A DNA stretch of 64,000 nucleotides from CAKVLS01 sp045651685 (GTDB taxonomy: Bacteria; Bacillota; Clostridia; Christensenellales; UBA1242), in contig JAZRSV010000005.1 of assembly GCA_045651685.1 (NCBI GenBank), positions 17,550 to 81,549 on the forward strand, given 5' to 3'. Below are positions 8,466 through 15,407 of this stretch, piece after piece (within the stretch, counting starts at the first letter, position 1; each line of letters begins with the position of its first letter). Below the pieces are notes generated by a model, which worked only from the letters and a program-made list of their open reading frames with translations, ran no database searches and was not told the DNA's origin. The position numbers and the translations under genes were made by a program.

Positions 8466-9035
8466 TTAAATCTCTAAAATTTCCTTTTCTTTTTTATCAC
8501 AGATTTCTTCTGCCATAGCATTGTATTTGTCAATCAATTTTTGAACTTCATTTTCGGCTGTTTTCTTTTCGTCTTCACTAATTAATTTGTCTTTTTCTGC
8601 TTTTTTGAAGATTTCTAAAACATCACGGCGTTCGTTTCTCAAACCAATTTTGATATCTTCGCAAATTTTCTTAACTTGTTTTACAATTTCTTTACGGCGT
8701 TCTTCTGTAAGCATAGGAAAAACAAGTCTAATAACTCTACCATCATCGCTTGGGTTAACGCCAAGATCGCTAGCTTGAATAGCTTTGTTAATTTCTTTTA
8801 CCATATTGATATCCCATGGAGAAATCAAAATCATGCGAGCTTCTGGCACATTGATGTTTGCCATTTGATTAATTGGTGTTTGTGCGCCATAATAATCTAC
8901 AGTAATTTTATCAAGCATACGAGCGTTTGCTCTGCCAGCACGGATAATAGAATATTCATATTTTAATCTGTCGATTCTATCCTCTAGTTTGCTTTCGTAT
9001 TCTAACATAATTTCATCATAATTTTCTAGTTGCAT
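8466..9035 (-). CDS. frr: Ribosome recycling factor
   Basis: RRF splits the post-termination ribosome together with EF-G. The 189-residue protein shows RAGRANARMLDKITVDYYG near the N-terminus, LTEERRKEIVKQVKK, and the long helices of the bundle. An in-frame extension reaches to 9098, but AAGGTGG lies just before the ATG at 9035, and the promoter lies in the extension, so I use 9035. It is first in the frr-uppS-cdsA-rseP operon. pyrH, normally between tsf and frr, is not here. Confidence 0.97.
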   Translation of the reverse strand: MQLENYDEIMLEYESKLEDRIDRLKYEYSIIRAGRANARMLDKITVDYYGAQTPINQMANINVPEARMILISPWDINMVKEINKAIQASDLGVNPSDDGRVIRLVFPMLTEERRKEIVKQVKKICEDIKIGLRNERRDVLEIFKKAEKDKLISEDEKKTAENEVQKLIDKYNAMAEEICDKKEKEILEI

Positions 9036-9069
9036 AAGTAACCACCTTAATAATTTAATATACAATAAT

Positions 9070-9098
9070 ATCATACTAGATATGTACAATTTTTGCAA
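9070..9098 (-). promoter_or_regulatory. SigA-type promoter of frr-uppS-cdsA-rseP
   Basis: Minus-strand TTGCAA (9098-9093), 17-base spacer, TATGAT (9075-9070). It lies 35 bases before the frr ATG and just beyond the tsf terminator. Confidence 0.7.
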
Positions 9099-9120
9099 AC
9101 ACTTTTAGACAAATACAGTG

Positions 9121-9150
9121 CAAAAAGTAGTATTATTTTGGTACTTTTTG
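9121..9150. repeat. Inverted repeat upstream of the frr promoter
   Basis: CAAAAAGTA (9121-9129) and TACTTTTTG (9142-9150) form a perfect 9-bp dyad with a 12-base centre. It sits between the tsf terminator and the frr promoter. It may be a binding site or only AT-rich chance structure. Confidence 0.35.
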
Positions 9151-9186
9151 TAAAAAAAAGAACACTCAATCATTTTTGAGTGTTCT
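9151..9186 (-). terminator. Intrinsic terminator of rpsB-tsf
   Basis: An 11-bp stem (AGAACACTCAA with its complement, 9159-9169 and 9176-9186) with a 6-base loop is followed on the minus strand by eight T residues. It lies 10 bases after the tsf stop. Confidence 0.9.
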
Positions 9187-9196
9187 AAATAATAAA

Positions 9197-9847
9197 CTAT
9201 GCGTTTGTAGTTTGTTTCATAACTTCTTCTGCAAAGTTATCTTCTCTCTTTTGAAGACCTTCGCCCATTTCGTAACGAACAAATCTACGAATAGTGATTT
9301 TTTCACCAATTTTCAAAGTAGCTTCTGTGATAAGATCAGTGATAGTTTTTGATGGATCTTTAACAAATGCTTGTTCCATTAAGCAAACATCTTGGTAGTA
9401 CTTTTTGATTCTACCTTGAACCATTTTTTCTACAACAGCAGCAGGTTTGCCTTCGTTAAGAGCTTGAGCTGTTAAGATTTCTTTTTCTTTATCTAGGTTT
9501 TCTGCAGGTACTTCTTCGATTCTTACAAATTCTGGTTTTGCAGCAGCAATTTGCATAGCGATGTCTTTAACTAAAGTGTTAAATTCTTCACTCTTTGCAA
9601 CGAAGTCAGTTTCGCAGTTAACTTCTACAAGAACACCAATCTTTCCACCAAGGTGAATATAAGAAGATACAATACCTTCTGCAGCGATTCTTGAAGATTT
9701 TTTAGCAGCAGCAGCTATACCTTTTTCACGAAGATAAGTCATAGCTTTTTCCATATCGCCATTGCACTCTTTAAGAGCTTTTTGGCAATCTAGCATACCA
9801 GCACCAGTGCTTGCACGCAAATCTTTAATGTCTTGTGCACTAAACAT
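9197..9847 (-). CDS. tsf: Elongation factor Ts
   Basis: EF-Ts is the guanine nucleotide exchange factor of EF-Tu. It carries the N-terminal UBA-like part with LRASTGAGMLDCQKAL and the dimerisation/core motif NCETDFVAKS (about 77-86). At 216 residues it is of the short one-core type common in Clostridia. It follows rpsB by 20 bases and ends at a strong terminator. Confidence 0.97.
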   Translation of the reverse strand: MFSAQDIKDLRASTGAGMLDCQKALKECNGDMEKAMTYLREKGIAAAAKKSSRIAAEGIVSSYIHLGGKIGVLVEVNCETDFVAKSEEFNTLVKDIAMQIAAAKPEFVRIEEVPAENLDKEKEILTAQALNEGKPAAVVEKMVQGRIKKYYQDVCLMEQAFVKDPSKTITDLITEATLKIGEKITIRRFVRYEMGEGLQKREDNFAEEVMKQTTNA

Positions 9848-9867
9848 AATTAAAATTCCCCCTAAAA

Positions 9868-10635
9868 TTATTCTTTGATTGTTTCAACAGCTTCGATAGC
9901 TTGTGCTAGGTCAACTTTTTCGTCTTCATTAGCATCAACATCTCTAACTTGTACGCCTTCTTTAGCTTCGATAACAGCATCAGCCATTGCGCTAACGATA
10001 AGCTTTACAGAACGGATAGCATCATCGTTTGCAGGAATAACATAGTCAACATCATCTGGATCGCAGTTAGTATCAACGATACCTACGATAGGGATATTTA
10101 GGCTACGAGCTTCTTTAACAGCGATGTGCTCTTTTTTAGGGTCAACAACAAACATAACGCCTGGTAGGTCGTTCATATCTTTGATACCACCAAGAACTTT
10201 TTCTAGTTTGTCTCTTTCAGCTTTAAGTTTGATAACTTCTTTTTTAGGTAGAAGTTCGAACTCGCCTACTTTTTCCATTTGGTTAAGTTTGTTTAGTCTC
10301 TCAATACGAGAACGGATGGTCTTAAAGTTAGTTAAAGTACCACCTAACCAACGGTTGTTCATGTAGAACATACCACATCTTTGAGCATCTTGCTCTACAG
10401 CTTCTTGAGCTTGTTTTTTTGTTCCTACAAAAAGAACAGTTTTGCCAGCAGCTACCATATCTCTGATAAAGTAGTATGCTTGATCAGCTTGTGCTGAAGT
10501 GTCTTCTAGGTTGATGATGTGAATATCATTACGAACTGTAAAGATATACTTTTTCATTTTTGGATTCCATTTTTTTGATTGATGACCAAAATGAACACCT
10601 GCTTCTAGAAGTTGTTTCATAGAAATTACAGACAT
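9868..10635 (-). CDS. rpsB: 30S ribosomal protein S2
   Basis: S2 joins the small subunit late and recruits S1 where present. The start MSVISMKQLLEAGVHFGHQ, KWNPKMKKYIF and NNRWLGGTLTNF are standard family motifs. The 255 residues end in an acidic tail. The ATG has AAGGAGG at good distance. Its 105-base leader is structured, so the operon with tsf may be self-regulated. Confidence 0.98.
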   Translation of the reverse strand: MSVISMKQLLEAGVHFGHQSKKWNPKMKKYIFTVRNDIHIINLEDTSAQADQAYYFIRDMVAAGKTVLFVGTKKQAQEAVEQDAQRCGMFYMNNRWLGGTLTNFKTIRSRIERLNKLNQMEKVGEFELLPKKEVIKLKAERDKLEKVLGGIKDMNDLPGVMFVVDPKKEHIAVKEARSLNIPIVGIVDTNCDPDDVDYVIPANDDAIRSVKLIVSAMADAVIEAKEGVQVRDVDANEDEKVDLAQAIEAVETIKE

Positions 10636-10639
10636 TTAT

Positions 10640-10746
10640 TTTTCCTCCTTGTTTAGTCCTCCCAGTTATACTATAAGCTATCCAAAAACTAAACTGTGTT
10701 TAGCCAACAAGTAGACAGCCAAATAACTGGTGTGTAATTTTGCAAC
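10640..10746 (-). promoter_or_regulatory. Structured rpsB leader, candidate S2 autoregulatory element
   Basis: In the roughly 105-base leader CCAGTTAT (minus strand, 10730-10723) pairs over a distance with ATAACTGG (10669-10662). They enclose an inner hairpin CTAAAC/GTTTAG (10703-10698 with 10694-10689). A GGGAGG copy follows the outer stem before the true AAGGAGG. The fold is seen; binding by S2 is only an inference from other ribosomal protein leaders. Confidence 0.4.
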
Positions 10747-10752
10747 GGTGTT

Positions 10753-10781
10753 ATAATATCATATATAAAAGCAAAAATCAA
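10753..10781 (-). promoter_or_regulatory. SigA-type promoter of rpsB-tsf
   Basis: Minus-strand TTGATT (10781-10776), 17-base spacer, TATTAT (10758-10753), with AT-rich sequence upstream. Confidence 0.65.
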
Positions 10782-10808
10782 GTATTTTATCAAAAAAATA
10801 TGCAATTA

Positions 10809-10834
10809 TTTTTAGCGATATTTTGCGCTAAAAA
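10809..10834. repeat. Palindrome upstream of the rpsB promoter
   Basis: TTTTTAGCG (10809-10817) and CGCTAAAAA (10826-10834) form a perfect 9-bp inverted repeat, 28 bases upstream of the rpsB -35 box. It has no good U-run on either side. It could be an operator or an upstream activating site. The rest of the 319-base gap 10636-10954 holds the leader, the promoter and the terminator listed next. Confidence 0.4.
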
Positions 10835-10873
10835 TCAGCCATTTTTATGTTTTTTTATGCTCAAAATTTTACT

Positions 10874-10910
10874 ATAAAAAAATAAAAACCCAAATTAAAA
10901 ATTTGAGTTT
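10874..10910 (-). terminator. Intrinsic terminator of ruvX-yrzB
   Basis: Minus-strand AAACTCAAAT and ATTTGGGTTT (10910-10901 with 10895-10886, one G-U pair) form a 10-bp stem, followed by TTATTTTTTT. It lies 45 bases after the DUF1292 gene. Confidence 0.75.
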
Positions 10911-10954
10911 TTTGTAAACATAAAGTCATGTTTGTGTTGTGCTATTTGCAAAAA

Positions 10955-11332
10955 TTATTTTCTAGAATTTTTATTTTCTTCGTCCTCGATAAGTTGATCA
11001 TAAACCTTAAATACTTCGTCAATAATGTCAACATCTGTGACTAGTGTTAAATATTCTTCTTCGTCTTCATCTTTTGGCTCTTCAATGCAGAAAACCAATG
11101 CTTCGTCTTCGCCAACGCCATCCATCTCTTCGATAGGTTGCAAAATTGCATAAGTTTTGCCTTTTTTAGGGATAAGAGCTATTTGATCAAAAGCAATTTC
11201 TTCGCCTTTTTCGTTAAACAAAATGATAGCATCAGTATTGTTTTCGTCAAATAAACAATCGATAGGATTTTTTACATCTTTTTTCTCAAGTTTAACTTCT
11301 GTCATTTCTTGAACTTTTTCTTCTTTACTCAT
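10955..11332 (-). CDS. yrzB: DUF1292 (YrzB) family protein
   Basis: An acidic 125-residue protein whose core (about 25-120) has the DUF1292 pattern IILFNEKGEEIAFDQIALIP and CIEEPKDEDEEEYLTLVTD. Its function is unknown. In many Firmicutes the family gene stands beside ruvX (yrrK), as here (15-base gap), often with ireB and alaS, which are absent. An extended charged N-terminus precedes the core. Confidence 0.85.
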   Translation of the reverse strand: MSKEEKVQEMTEVKLEKKDVKNPIDCLFDENNTDAIILFNEKGEEIAFDQIALIPKKGKTYAILQPIEEMDGVGEDEALVFCIEEPKDEDEEEYLTLVTDVDIIDEVFKVYDQLIEDEENKNSRK

Positions 11333-11347
11333 AATTTTTTATACTCC

Positions 11348-11761
11348 TTATTTTGAATAAATATCTAGATAGTTTTGCAATATTATTGTGGCAGCAATTT
11401 TGTCTATAACTTGTTTGCGTTTTTCTCTTCTTACATCTGCCTCTATAAGTAGTCTTTCTGCGCTAACGCTTGTTAATCTTTCGTCTAGATATACAACTTT
11501 TACATTAGCTTGTGTGGCCAATTTGTCTCCAAATTGTTTTGTTAATTCTACCCTTTCGCCACTGGTGCCATCCATATTTTTTGGCAACCCCATAACTACT
11601 GTGTCAACTTGATTGTCTTTGATAACTTTTGCTAGGTATATTAAGTCATCTTCTTCATTTTTACGACTATAAGTTTCATAACCATTAGCAATAATTCCTA
11701 GCATATCGCTCATTGCGATACCTATGCGAACATCGCCATAGTCTAATCCCATTTTGCGCAT
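11348..11761 (-). CDS. ruvX: RuvX/YqgF, RNase H-fold protein (Holliday junction resolvase-like, pre-16S rRNA processing)
   Basis: The 137-residue protein has the YqgF motifs GLDYGDVRIGIA, GLPKNMDGTSGER and YLDERLTSVSAE, with acidic residues typical of RNase H folds (the D of GLDYG, the E of DERLTS). Known relatives mature the 16S rRNA 5' end or resolve recombination junctions. The ATG at 11761 has GAGGTG 5 bases upstream; an in-frame earlier codon lacks a site. An extended -10 (TGG-TAAAAT) lies about 35 bases before it. Confidence 0.93.
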   Translation of the reverse strand: MRKMGLDYGDVRIGIAMSDMLGIIANGYETYSRKNEEDDLIYLAKVIKDNQVDTVVMGLPKNMDGTSGERVELTKQFGDKLATQANVKVVYLDERLTSVSAERLLIEADVRREKRKQVIDKIAATIILQNYLDIYSK

Positions 11762-11865
11762 AAACACCTCGACAGTCAAAATTTAACTAAAAGTATTTTA
11801 CCATAATTAAAGCAAAAATAAAAGTGTTTTATGCAAAATTATTGTTTTGGAGCAAAAACCAGACT

Positions 11866-11901
11866 GTTTTATATAAAAAAAGATAGAGCAATGCCCTATC
11901 T
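11866..11901 (-). terminator. Intrinsic terminator after the YtxH-like gene
   Basis: Minus-strand AGATAGGGC and GCTCTATCT (11901-11893 with 11889-11881) form a 9-bp stem with one G-U pair and a 3-base loop, followed by seven T residues. It begins 8 bases past the stop of the small gene. Confidence 0.85.
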
Positions 11902-11908
11902 AAAAAAG

Positions 11909-12058
11909 CTATTTTAATTGATTTGTCATGTCTTTTGCCTTTTGTTTTACTAGTTTTGTGCCTCTTTGCACAGCTTCTCTTGCTGGCTTGTACATTGTTG
12001 CAACGACAGCTCCTATGCAAGTGCCAGTCACTAAACCAAAAATCATCGCGCCTTTCAT
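11909..12058 (-). CDS. YtxH-like small membrane-anchored protein (49 aa)
   Basis: A short gene that reads MKGAMIFGLVTGTCIGAVVA at its start: one N-terminal membrane helix with glycine spacing. A basic, charged helix follows (KPAREAVQRG, KQKAKDM). This is the shape of YtxH-family proteins, which occur with general stress or sporulation genes; the function is not known. An AGGAGG site lies 8 bases before the ATG, and a strong terminator follows. The ribosome site is inside a hairpin (12065-12103), so translation may be conditional. Confidence 0.75.
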   Translation of the reverse strand: MKGAMIFGLVTGTCIGAVVATMYKPAREAVQRGTKLVKQKAKDMTNQLK

Positions 12059-12103
12059 AAAAAAAACCTCCTACTTAATACTATTATGAGTTAGTAGAAG
12101 GTT
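12059..12103 (-). terminator. Terminator-like hairpin that contains the ribosome site of the YtxH-like gene
   Basis: Minus-strand AACCTTCTACT (12103-12093) pairs with AGTAGGAGGTT (12075-12065): 11 bp with one G-U pair, 17-base loop, then six U residues immediately before the ATG at 12058. The 3' arm carries the AGGAGG. It can therefore end transcripts from the nifS-iscU operon and also hide the ribosome site. Confidence 0.65.
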
Positions 12104-12136
12104 GTTTATAATATATTTGTTTGGCAAAATTTACCA

Positions 12137-12526
12137 CTAATCAGCTTTTATTGTAGCTCTTAATTGTCTCTTACGATAATCTCTAATAGCATCTTCGACA
12201 GCTTCTTGAGCTAACATAACGCTTTGCTTTTTGCTAGCTGGCAAAGTTCCAACAATTTCGGTAATATCTTGTGCAGATAACTCTAAAGCTTGCTCTACAG
12301 ATTTGCCTTTAATAAGGCCCATAGCAACATCAACACATACTATTGTTGCTACACTACCAAAAACTTTTGCTTTTGCTTGTTCTATAATATTATCTTCTAT
12401 CTTTAGAAAAACTTTTATAACATCGCCTTGTGCAGCATCACCGACTTTACCAATACCACTGCAACTGCGAATTTCACCAGAGTTTTTTAGGTGTTGAAAT
12501 ATACTAATAATCTTTTCGTTGTACAT
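12137..12526 (-). CDS. IscU/NifU-N-like protein lacking the three cluster-binding cysteines
   Basis: The 129-residue protein aligns with IscU scaffolds along its length (GIGKVGDAAQGDVIKVFLKI, AKAKVFGSVATIV, LIKGKSVEQAL, LAQEAVEDAI). All three conserved cysteines are replaced: Gln33 (for PACGD), Ser58 (for FGCGS) and Ser102 (for HCS). Two other cysteines exist (22 and 64). Asp35 is kept. It lies 11 bases after nifS in one operon, so it probably still partners the desulfurase. It may be a sulfur-transfer or regulatory adaptor instead of a scaffold. AAGGAG precedes the ATG. Confidence 0.8.
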   Translation of the reverse strand: MYNEKIISIFQHLKNSGEIRSCSGIGKVGDAAQGDVIKVFLKIEDNIIEQAKAKVFGSVATIVCVDVAMGLIKGKSVEQALELSAQDITEIVGTLPASKKQSVMLAQEAVEDAIRDYRKRQLRATIKAD

Positions 12527-12537
12527 ACTCTAACTCC

Positions 12538-13707
12538 TTATTTTTTACTCTTTTTTGTAAGAGGTGACATTTCTCTTAACTTTGAAACATTTTTTTCTAA
12601 ACAAGTGATAACATAGTCAACTTCTTCTTTTGTAGTTGATTTTCCAAAAGCAAATCTAATAGAACCTTTTGATTGTTCTGGGGTAAGACCAATAGCTGAC
12701 AATACATGTGATGGTTCTATATCTCCTACTGAACAAGCAGAACCAGTAGAAACTGCAATACCATCAAGGTCTAATAATGTCATCAAAGCTTCGCCATCGA
12801 TATAGTCAAAGCTGATATTTACTAATCCTGGCAACTTTTGTACTGTTGTGCAGTTAACTTTGATATCTGGTATAAGTTTTACTATGTTGTTAGTAAAGTA
12901 CTCTCTCATAGTTTTTAACTTTTTGTTGTTAACTGACATATCTCTTGCAGCGATCTCTACAGCCTTGCCAAAGCCAACTGCTCCAGCAACATTGACTGTG
13001 CCAGCACGCTTGCCTTTTTCTTGGTTGCCACCATAGATAATGTTGTTTATTTTTACACCTTTTCTTACATACAAAGCGCCAATACCCTTTGGTCCGTATA
13101 GTTTGTGAGCACTCATGGTAAGAGCATCTATGCCAATAGATTTTACATCTATGCTAATTGCACCAACAGCTTGTGTTGCATCTGTATGAAAAACTGCATT
13201 TTTCTCATGAGCTATTTTTGCAATTGTTTGAAGGTTTTGAATAATACCAATCTCGTTGTTTGCCGCCATAATACTAACCAAAATTGTATCATCATTAAGA
13301 TTATGTATAAGGTCTACAATACTAACAAAACCATTGGCATCAACTGGCAAATATGTCACTCTAAAACCAATAGTCTCCAAATATTTGCAAGCATCCAAAA
13401 CACTTTTGTGCTCAATTTTTGAAGTTATAATATGATTGCCTTTAGCTCTATTTGCAAGTGCAAGACCAATAATAGCCCAGTTGTTAGCTTCTGTACCACC
13501 AGAAGTAAAATAAATTTCGCTACCACCGGCGTTAATTGCTTTAGCTATTCTGTCTCTAGCTCTATCAAGCAATGCTACACTTTCTCTACCAAAAGAATGT
13601 AAGCTAGATGAATTGCCATAAACATGGTTAAATACTGGCAACATTTCGGTTAAAACTTCGTTAGAAACATAAGTAGTAGCCGCATTGTCTAAATAAACTT
13701 TTTTCAT
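12538..13707 (-). CDS. nifS: Cysteine desulfurase (NifS/IscS family)
   Basis: A PLP enzyme that takes sulfur from cysteine for Fe-S clusters or thionucleosides. Motifs: YLDNAATT at the N-terminus, TSGGTEANN, HTDATQAVG, the PLP lysine in MSAHKLYGPKG (about residue 205), and the catalytic cysteine in STGSACSVGD (about 322-331). Length 389 aa is normal. It begins its own transcription unit. The promoter overlaps a dyad at 13764-13788. The gene pairs with the unusual IscU-like gene downstream. No IscR is visible. Confidence 0.95.
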   Translation of the reverse strand: MKKVYLDNAATTYVSNEVLTEMLPVFNHVYGNSSSLHSFGRESVALLDRARDRIAKAINAGGSEIYFTSGGTEANNWAIIGLALANRAKGNHIITSKIEHKSVLDACKYLETIGFRVTYLPVDANGFVSIVDLIHNLNDDTILVSIMAANNEIGIIQNLQTIAKIAHEKNAVFHTDATQAVGAISIDVKSIGIDALTMSAHKLYGPKGIGALYVRKGVKINNIIYGGNQEKGKRAGTVNVAGAVGFGKAVEIAARDMSVNNKKLKTMREYFTNNIVKLIPDIKVNCTTVQKLPGLVNISFDYIDGEALMTLLDLDGIAVSTGSACSVGDIEPSHVLSAIGLTPEQSKGSIRFAFGKSTTKEEVDYVITCLEKNVSKLREMSPLTKKSKK

Positions 13708-13721
13708 AAATACCTCTTATA

Positions 13722-13739
13722 AACTTAATGTATTAAGTT
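13722..13739. repeat. Palindrome in the nifS leader, possible operator
   Basis: AACTTAA-TGTA-TTAAGTT is a perfect 7-bp inverted repeat about 10-25 bases downstream of the expected nifS transcription start. Its place suits a repressor site or an RNA hairpin just before the ribosome site. Confidence 0.4.
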
Positions 13740-13754
13740 ATACTTTACCCCTAA

Positions 13755-13788
13755 ATAATAACATAGGACTGACAAACTGTCAATCCTA
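13755..13788 (-). promoter_or_regulatory. nifS promoter overlapped by an 11-bp dyad
   Basis: Minus-strand TTGACA (13783-13778), 17-base spacer and TATTAT (13760-13755) give a near-consensus SigA promoter. The -35 box and half of the spacer lie within an inverted repeat (TAGGACTGACA 13764-13774, TGTCAATCCTA 13778-13788, one mismatch, 3-base centre). The repeat could be an operator. As RNA it could also act as a weak terminator for trxA. Confidence 0.65.
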
Positions 13789-13800
13789 CTTTTTTTATAT

Positions 13801-14118
13801 TTATTCGCCTTTTAGGGCTTTGATAATGTCTTGTTTTTGTCTAAAACCAACAAGGCGTTGTCTTTCTTTGCCGTTTTCTAAAACGACCATACAAGGTATG
13901 CTCATAATGCCAAATTGTTTTGACAAGTCGTAGTTTTCGTCTACATTAATTTTTGCTATAGCGTAGTCTTCGCCCACTTCTTGTGCAACCTTGTCTAGTA
14001 TTGGTGACAACATCTTGCAAGGACCACACCAGTTAGCGTAAAAATCTACTAAAACTACTTGTTTAGATGCAACAAATTCTTCAAAAGTTTTTTCTTCTAA
14101 ATGTACTACTTCTGCCAT
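13801..14118 (-). CDS. trxA: Thioredoxin
   Basis: The 105-residue protein has the redox centre WCGPCK (about residues 30-35), the cis-proline segment IPCMVV and the GFRQK end of classical thioredoxins. It reduces protein disulfides in the cytosol. An unusual feature is the extra cysteine right after the cis-proline region (IMSIPCM). AAAGGAGA fits the ATG at 14118; a TTG two codons earlier is too close to the site. It is the last gene of the comM-to-trxA operon. Confidence 0.96.
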   Translation of the reverse strand: MAEVVHLEEKTFEEFVASKQVVLVDFYANWCGPCKMLSPILDKVAQEVGEDYAIAKINVDENYDLSKQFGIMSIPCMVVLENGKERQRLVGFRQKQDIIKALKGE

Positions 14119-14131
14119 AAACAACTCTCCT

Positions 14132-15388
14132 TTATTTTACAAAAAACTCTACTACCTTATCTACGGCAACTTTTTCTTCTTGGCCGTTAGACATATCTTT
14201 GATAGTGACTATATTATTGTCAAGTTCTTCTTGTCCTAGACAAATAACATATTTTACATTAAGTTTGTTTGCATACTTAAACTGTGCCTTAAAGCTTCTT
14301 TCTAACAAATCAACTTCGCAGCTAATACCATTTTGTCTCAACACATTAGCGATCTCGACATCTAGGTTGGTATCAATATTTGGTTGTTTTGCCACATAAA
14401 CTTGGGCTAATTCGTTATTTTCTACTTCGCTTGCAAGTTGTTCTTTGATCATCAAAAGTCTTTCTATACCCATACCAAAACCAACTGCTGGTGTGTGTGG
14501 ACCACCTAATTGTTCTACTAGGCCATCGTATCTGCCACCACCACCAACTACACCGGTTGCTCCTAGGCCATTGATGTTGGCATAAAACTCAAATACAGTG
14601 CGAGTATAATAATCCAAACCTCTAACAACATTGTAGTCGATAACATAATTAATTTTTTGAGCGTCCAAAAGTTTTATAATTGCAGCAAAATGATCTTTGC
14701 AATCTTGACACAAAAAGTCTTGTATCATAGGTCTACCTTGCAACAATTTTTGGCAATTGTCTACTTTACAATCAAGTATACGCAATGGGTTTGTCTCATA
14801 TCTGCGCTTGCAATCGCCACACATATTGTCTAATCTCGAAGCGATAAAATCTCTCAAGGCTTGGTTGTATTTTTTTCTACATTCTGGGCAACCGATACTA
14901 TTAATATGTACAGTCACATCGCCAAGACCAATTCTTTTTAAGAAAACAGATGCTAATTTGATAACTTCTGCTTCCATCTTTGGGCTATCGCTACCATAAT
15001 ATTCAATACCAAATTGGTGATGTTGTCTTAGTCTGCCTGCTTGTGGATTTTCGTATCTAAAGATTGGACTAATATAGTACATTTTTGTAGGTTGAGGGTT
15101 GTTAAAAAGACCATTTTCGATATAGCTACGAGCTACGCCAGCAGTACCTTCTGGTTTAAGGGTTATACTTCTTTCGCCCTTATCCAAAAAGGTGTACATT
15201 TCTTTGTTTACAATGTCAGTTGTATCGCCTACACCACGCAAAAATAGTTCTGTATGTTCAAATACAGGAGTCCTAATTTCTTTTACATTAAATAGCTTTG
15301 CAACTTCTCTTGCAGTGCCTTCTACAAAGTGCCACTTGTAAGCATTTTGAGGCAACATATCTTTTGTACCCTTTGGTATTTCTATCAT
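14132..15388 (-). CDS. hisS: Histidyl-tRNA synthetase
   Basis: Class II synthetase of 418 residues. Motif 2 is present as YRYENPQAGRLRQHHQFGIEYYG (read in parts). The histidine A motif is VVRGLDYYTRTVFEF (about 262-276), motif 3 is GFGMGIERLL, and an anticodon-binding domain fills the C-terminus. A CX2C pair (CPECRKK, CGDCKRR) lies in the insertion domain. AAAAGGAG precedes the ATG. There is no T-box upstream; it is transcribed within the comM operon after hslU. Confidence 0.97.
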   Translation of the reverse strand: MIEIPKGTKDMLPQNAYKWHFVEGTAREVAKLFNVKEIRTPVFEHTELFLRGVGDTTDIVNKEMYTFLDKGERSITLKPEGTAGVARSYIENGLFNNPQPTKMYYISPIFRYENPQAGRLRQHHQFGIEYYGSDSPKMEAEVIKLASVFLKRIGLGDVTVHINSIGCPECRKKYNQALRDFIASRLDNMCGDCKRRYETNPLRILDCKVDNCQKLLQGRPMIQDFLCQDCKDHFAAIIKLLDAQKINYVIDYNVVRGLDYYTRTVFEFYANINGLGATGVVGGGGRYDGLVEQLGGPHTPAVGFGMGIERLLMIKEQLASEVENNELAQVYVAKQPNIDTNLDVEIANVLRQNGISCEVDLLERSFKAQFKYANKLNVKYVICLGQEELDNNIVTIKDMSNGQEEKVAVDKVVEFFVK

Positions 15389-15407
15389 AAGATTCTCCTT
15401 TTGTTAA

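Noticed and set aside
11829..12020. Minus-strand 63-codon frame
   Set aside because: It lies in another frame of the YtxH-like gene and its terminator; the 49-codon frame at 11909-12058 has the ribosome site and a sensible protein.
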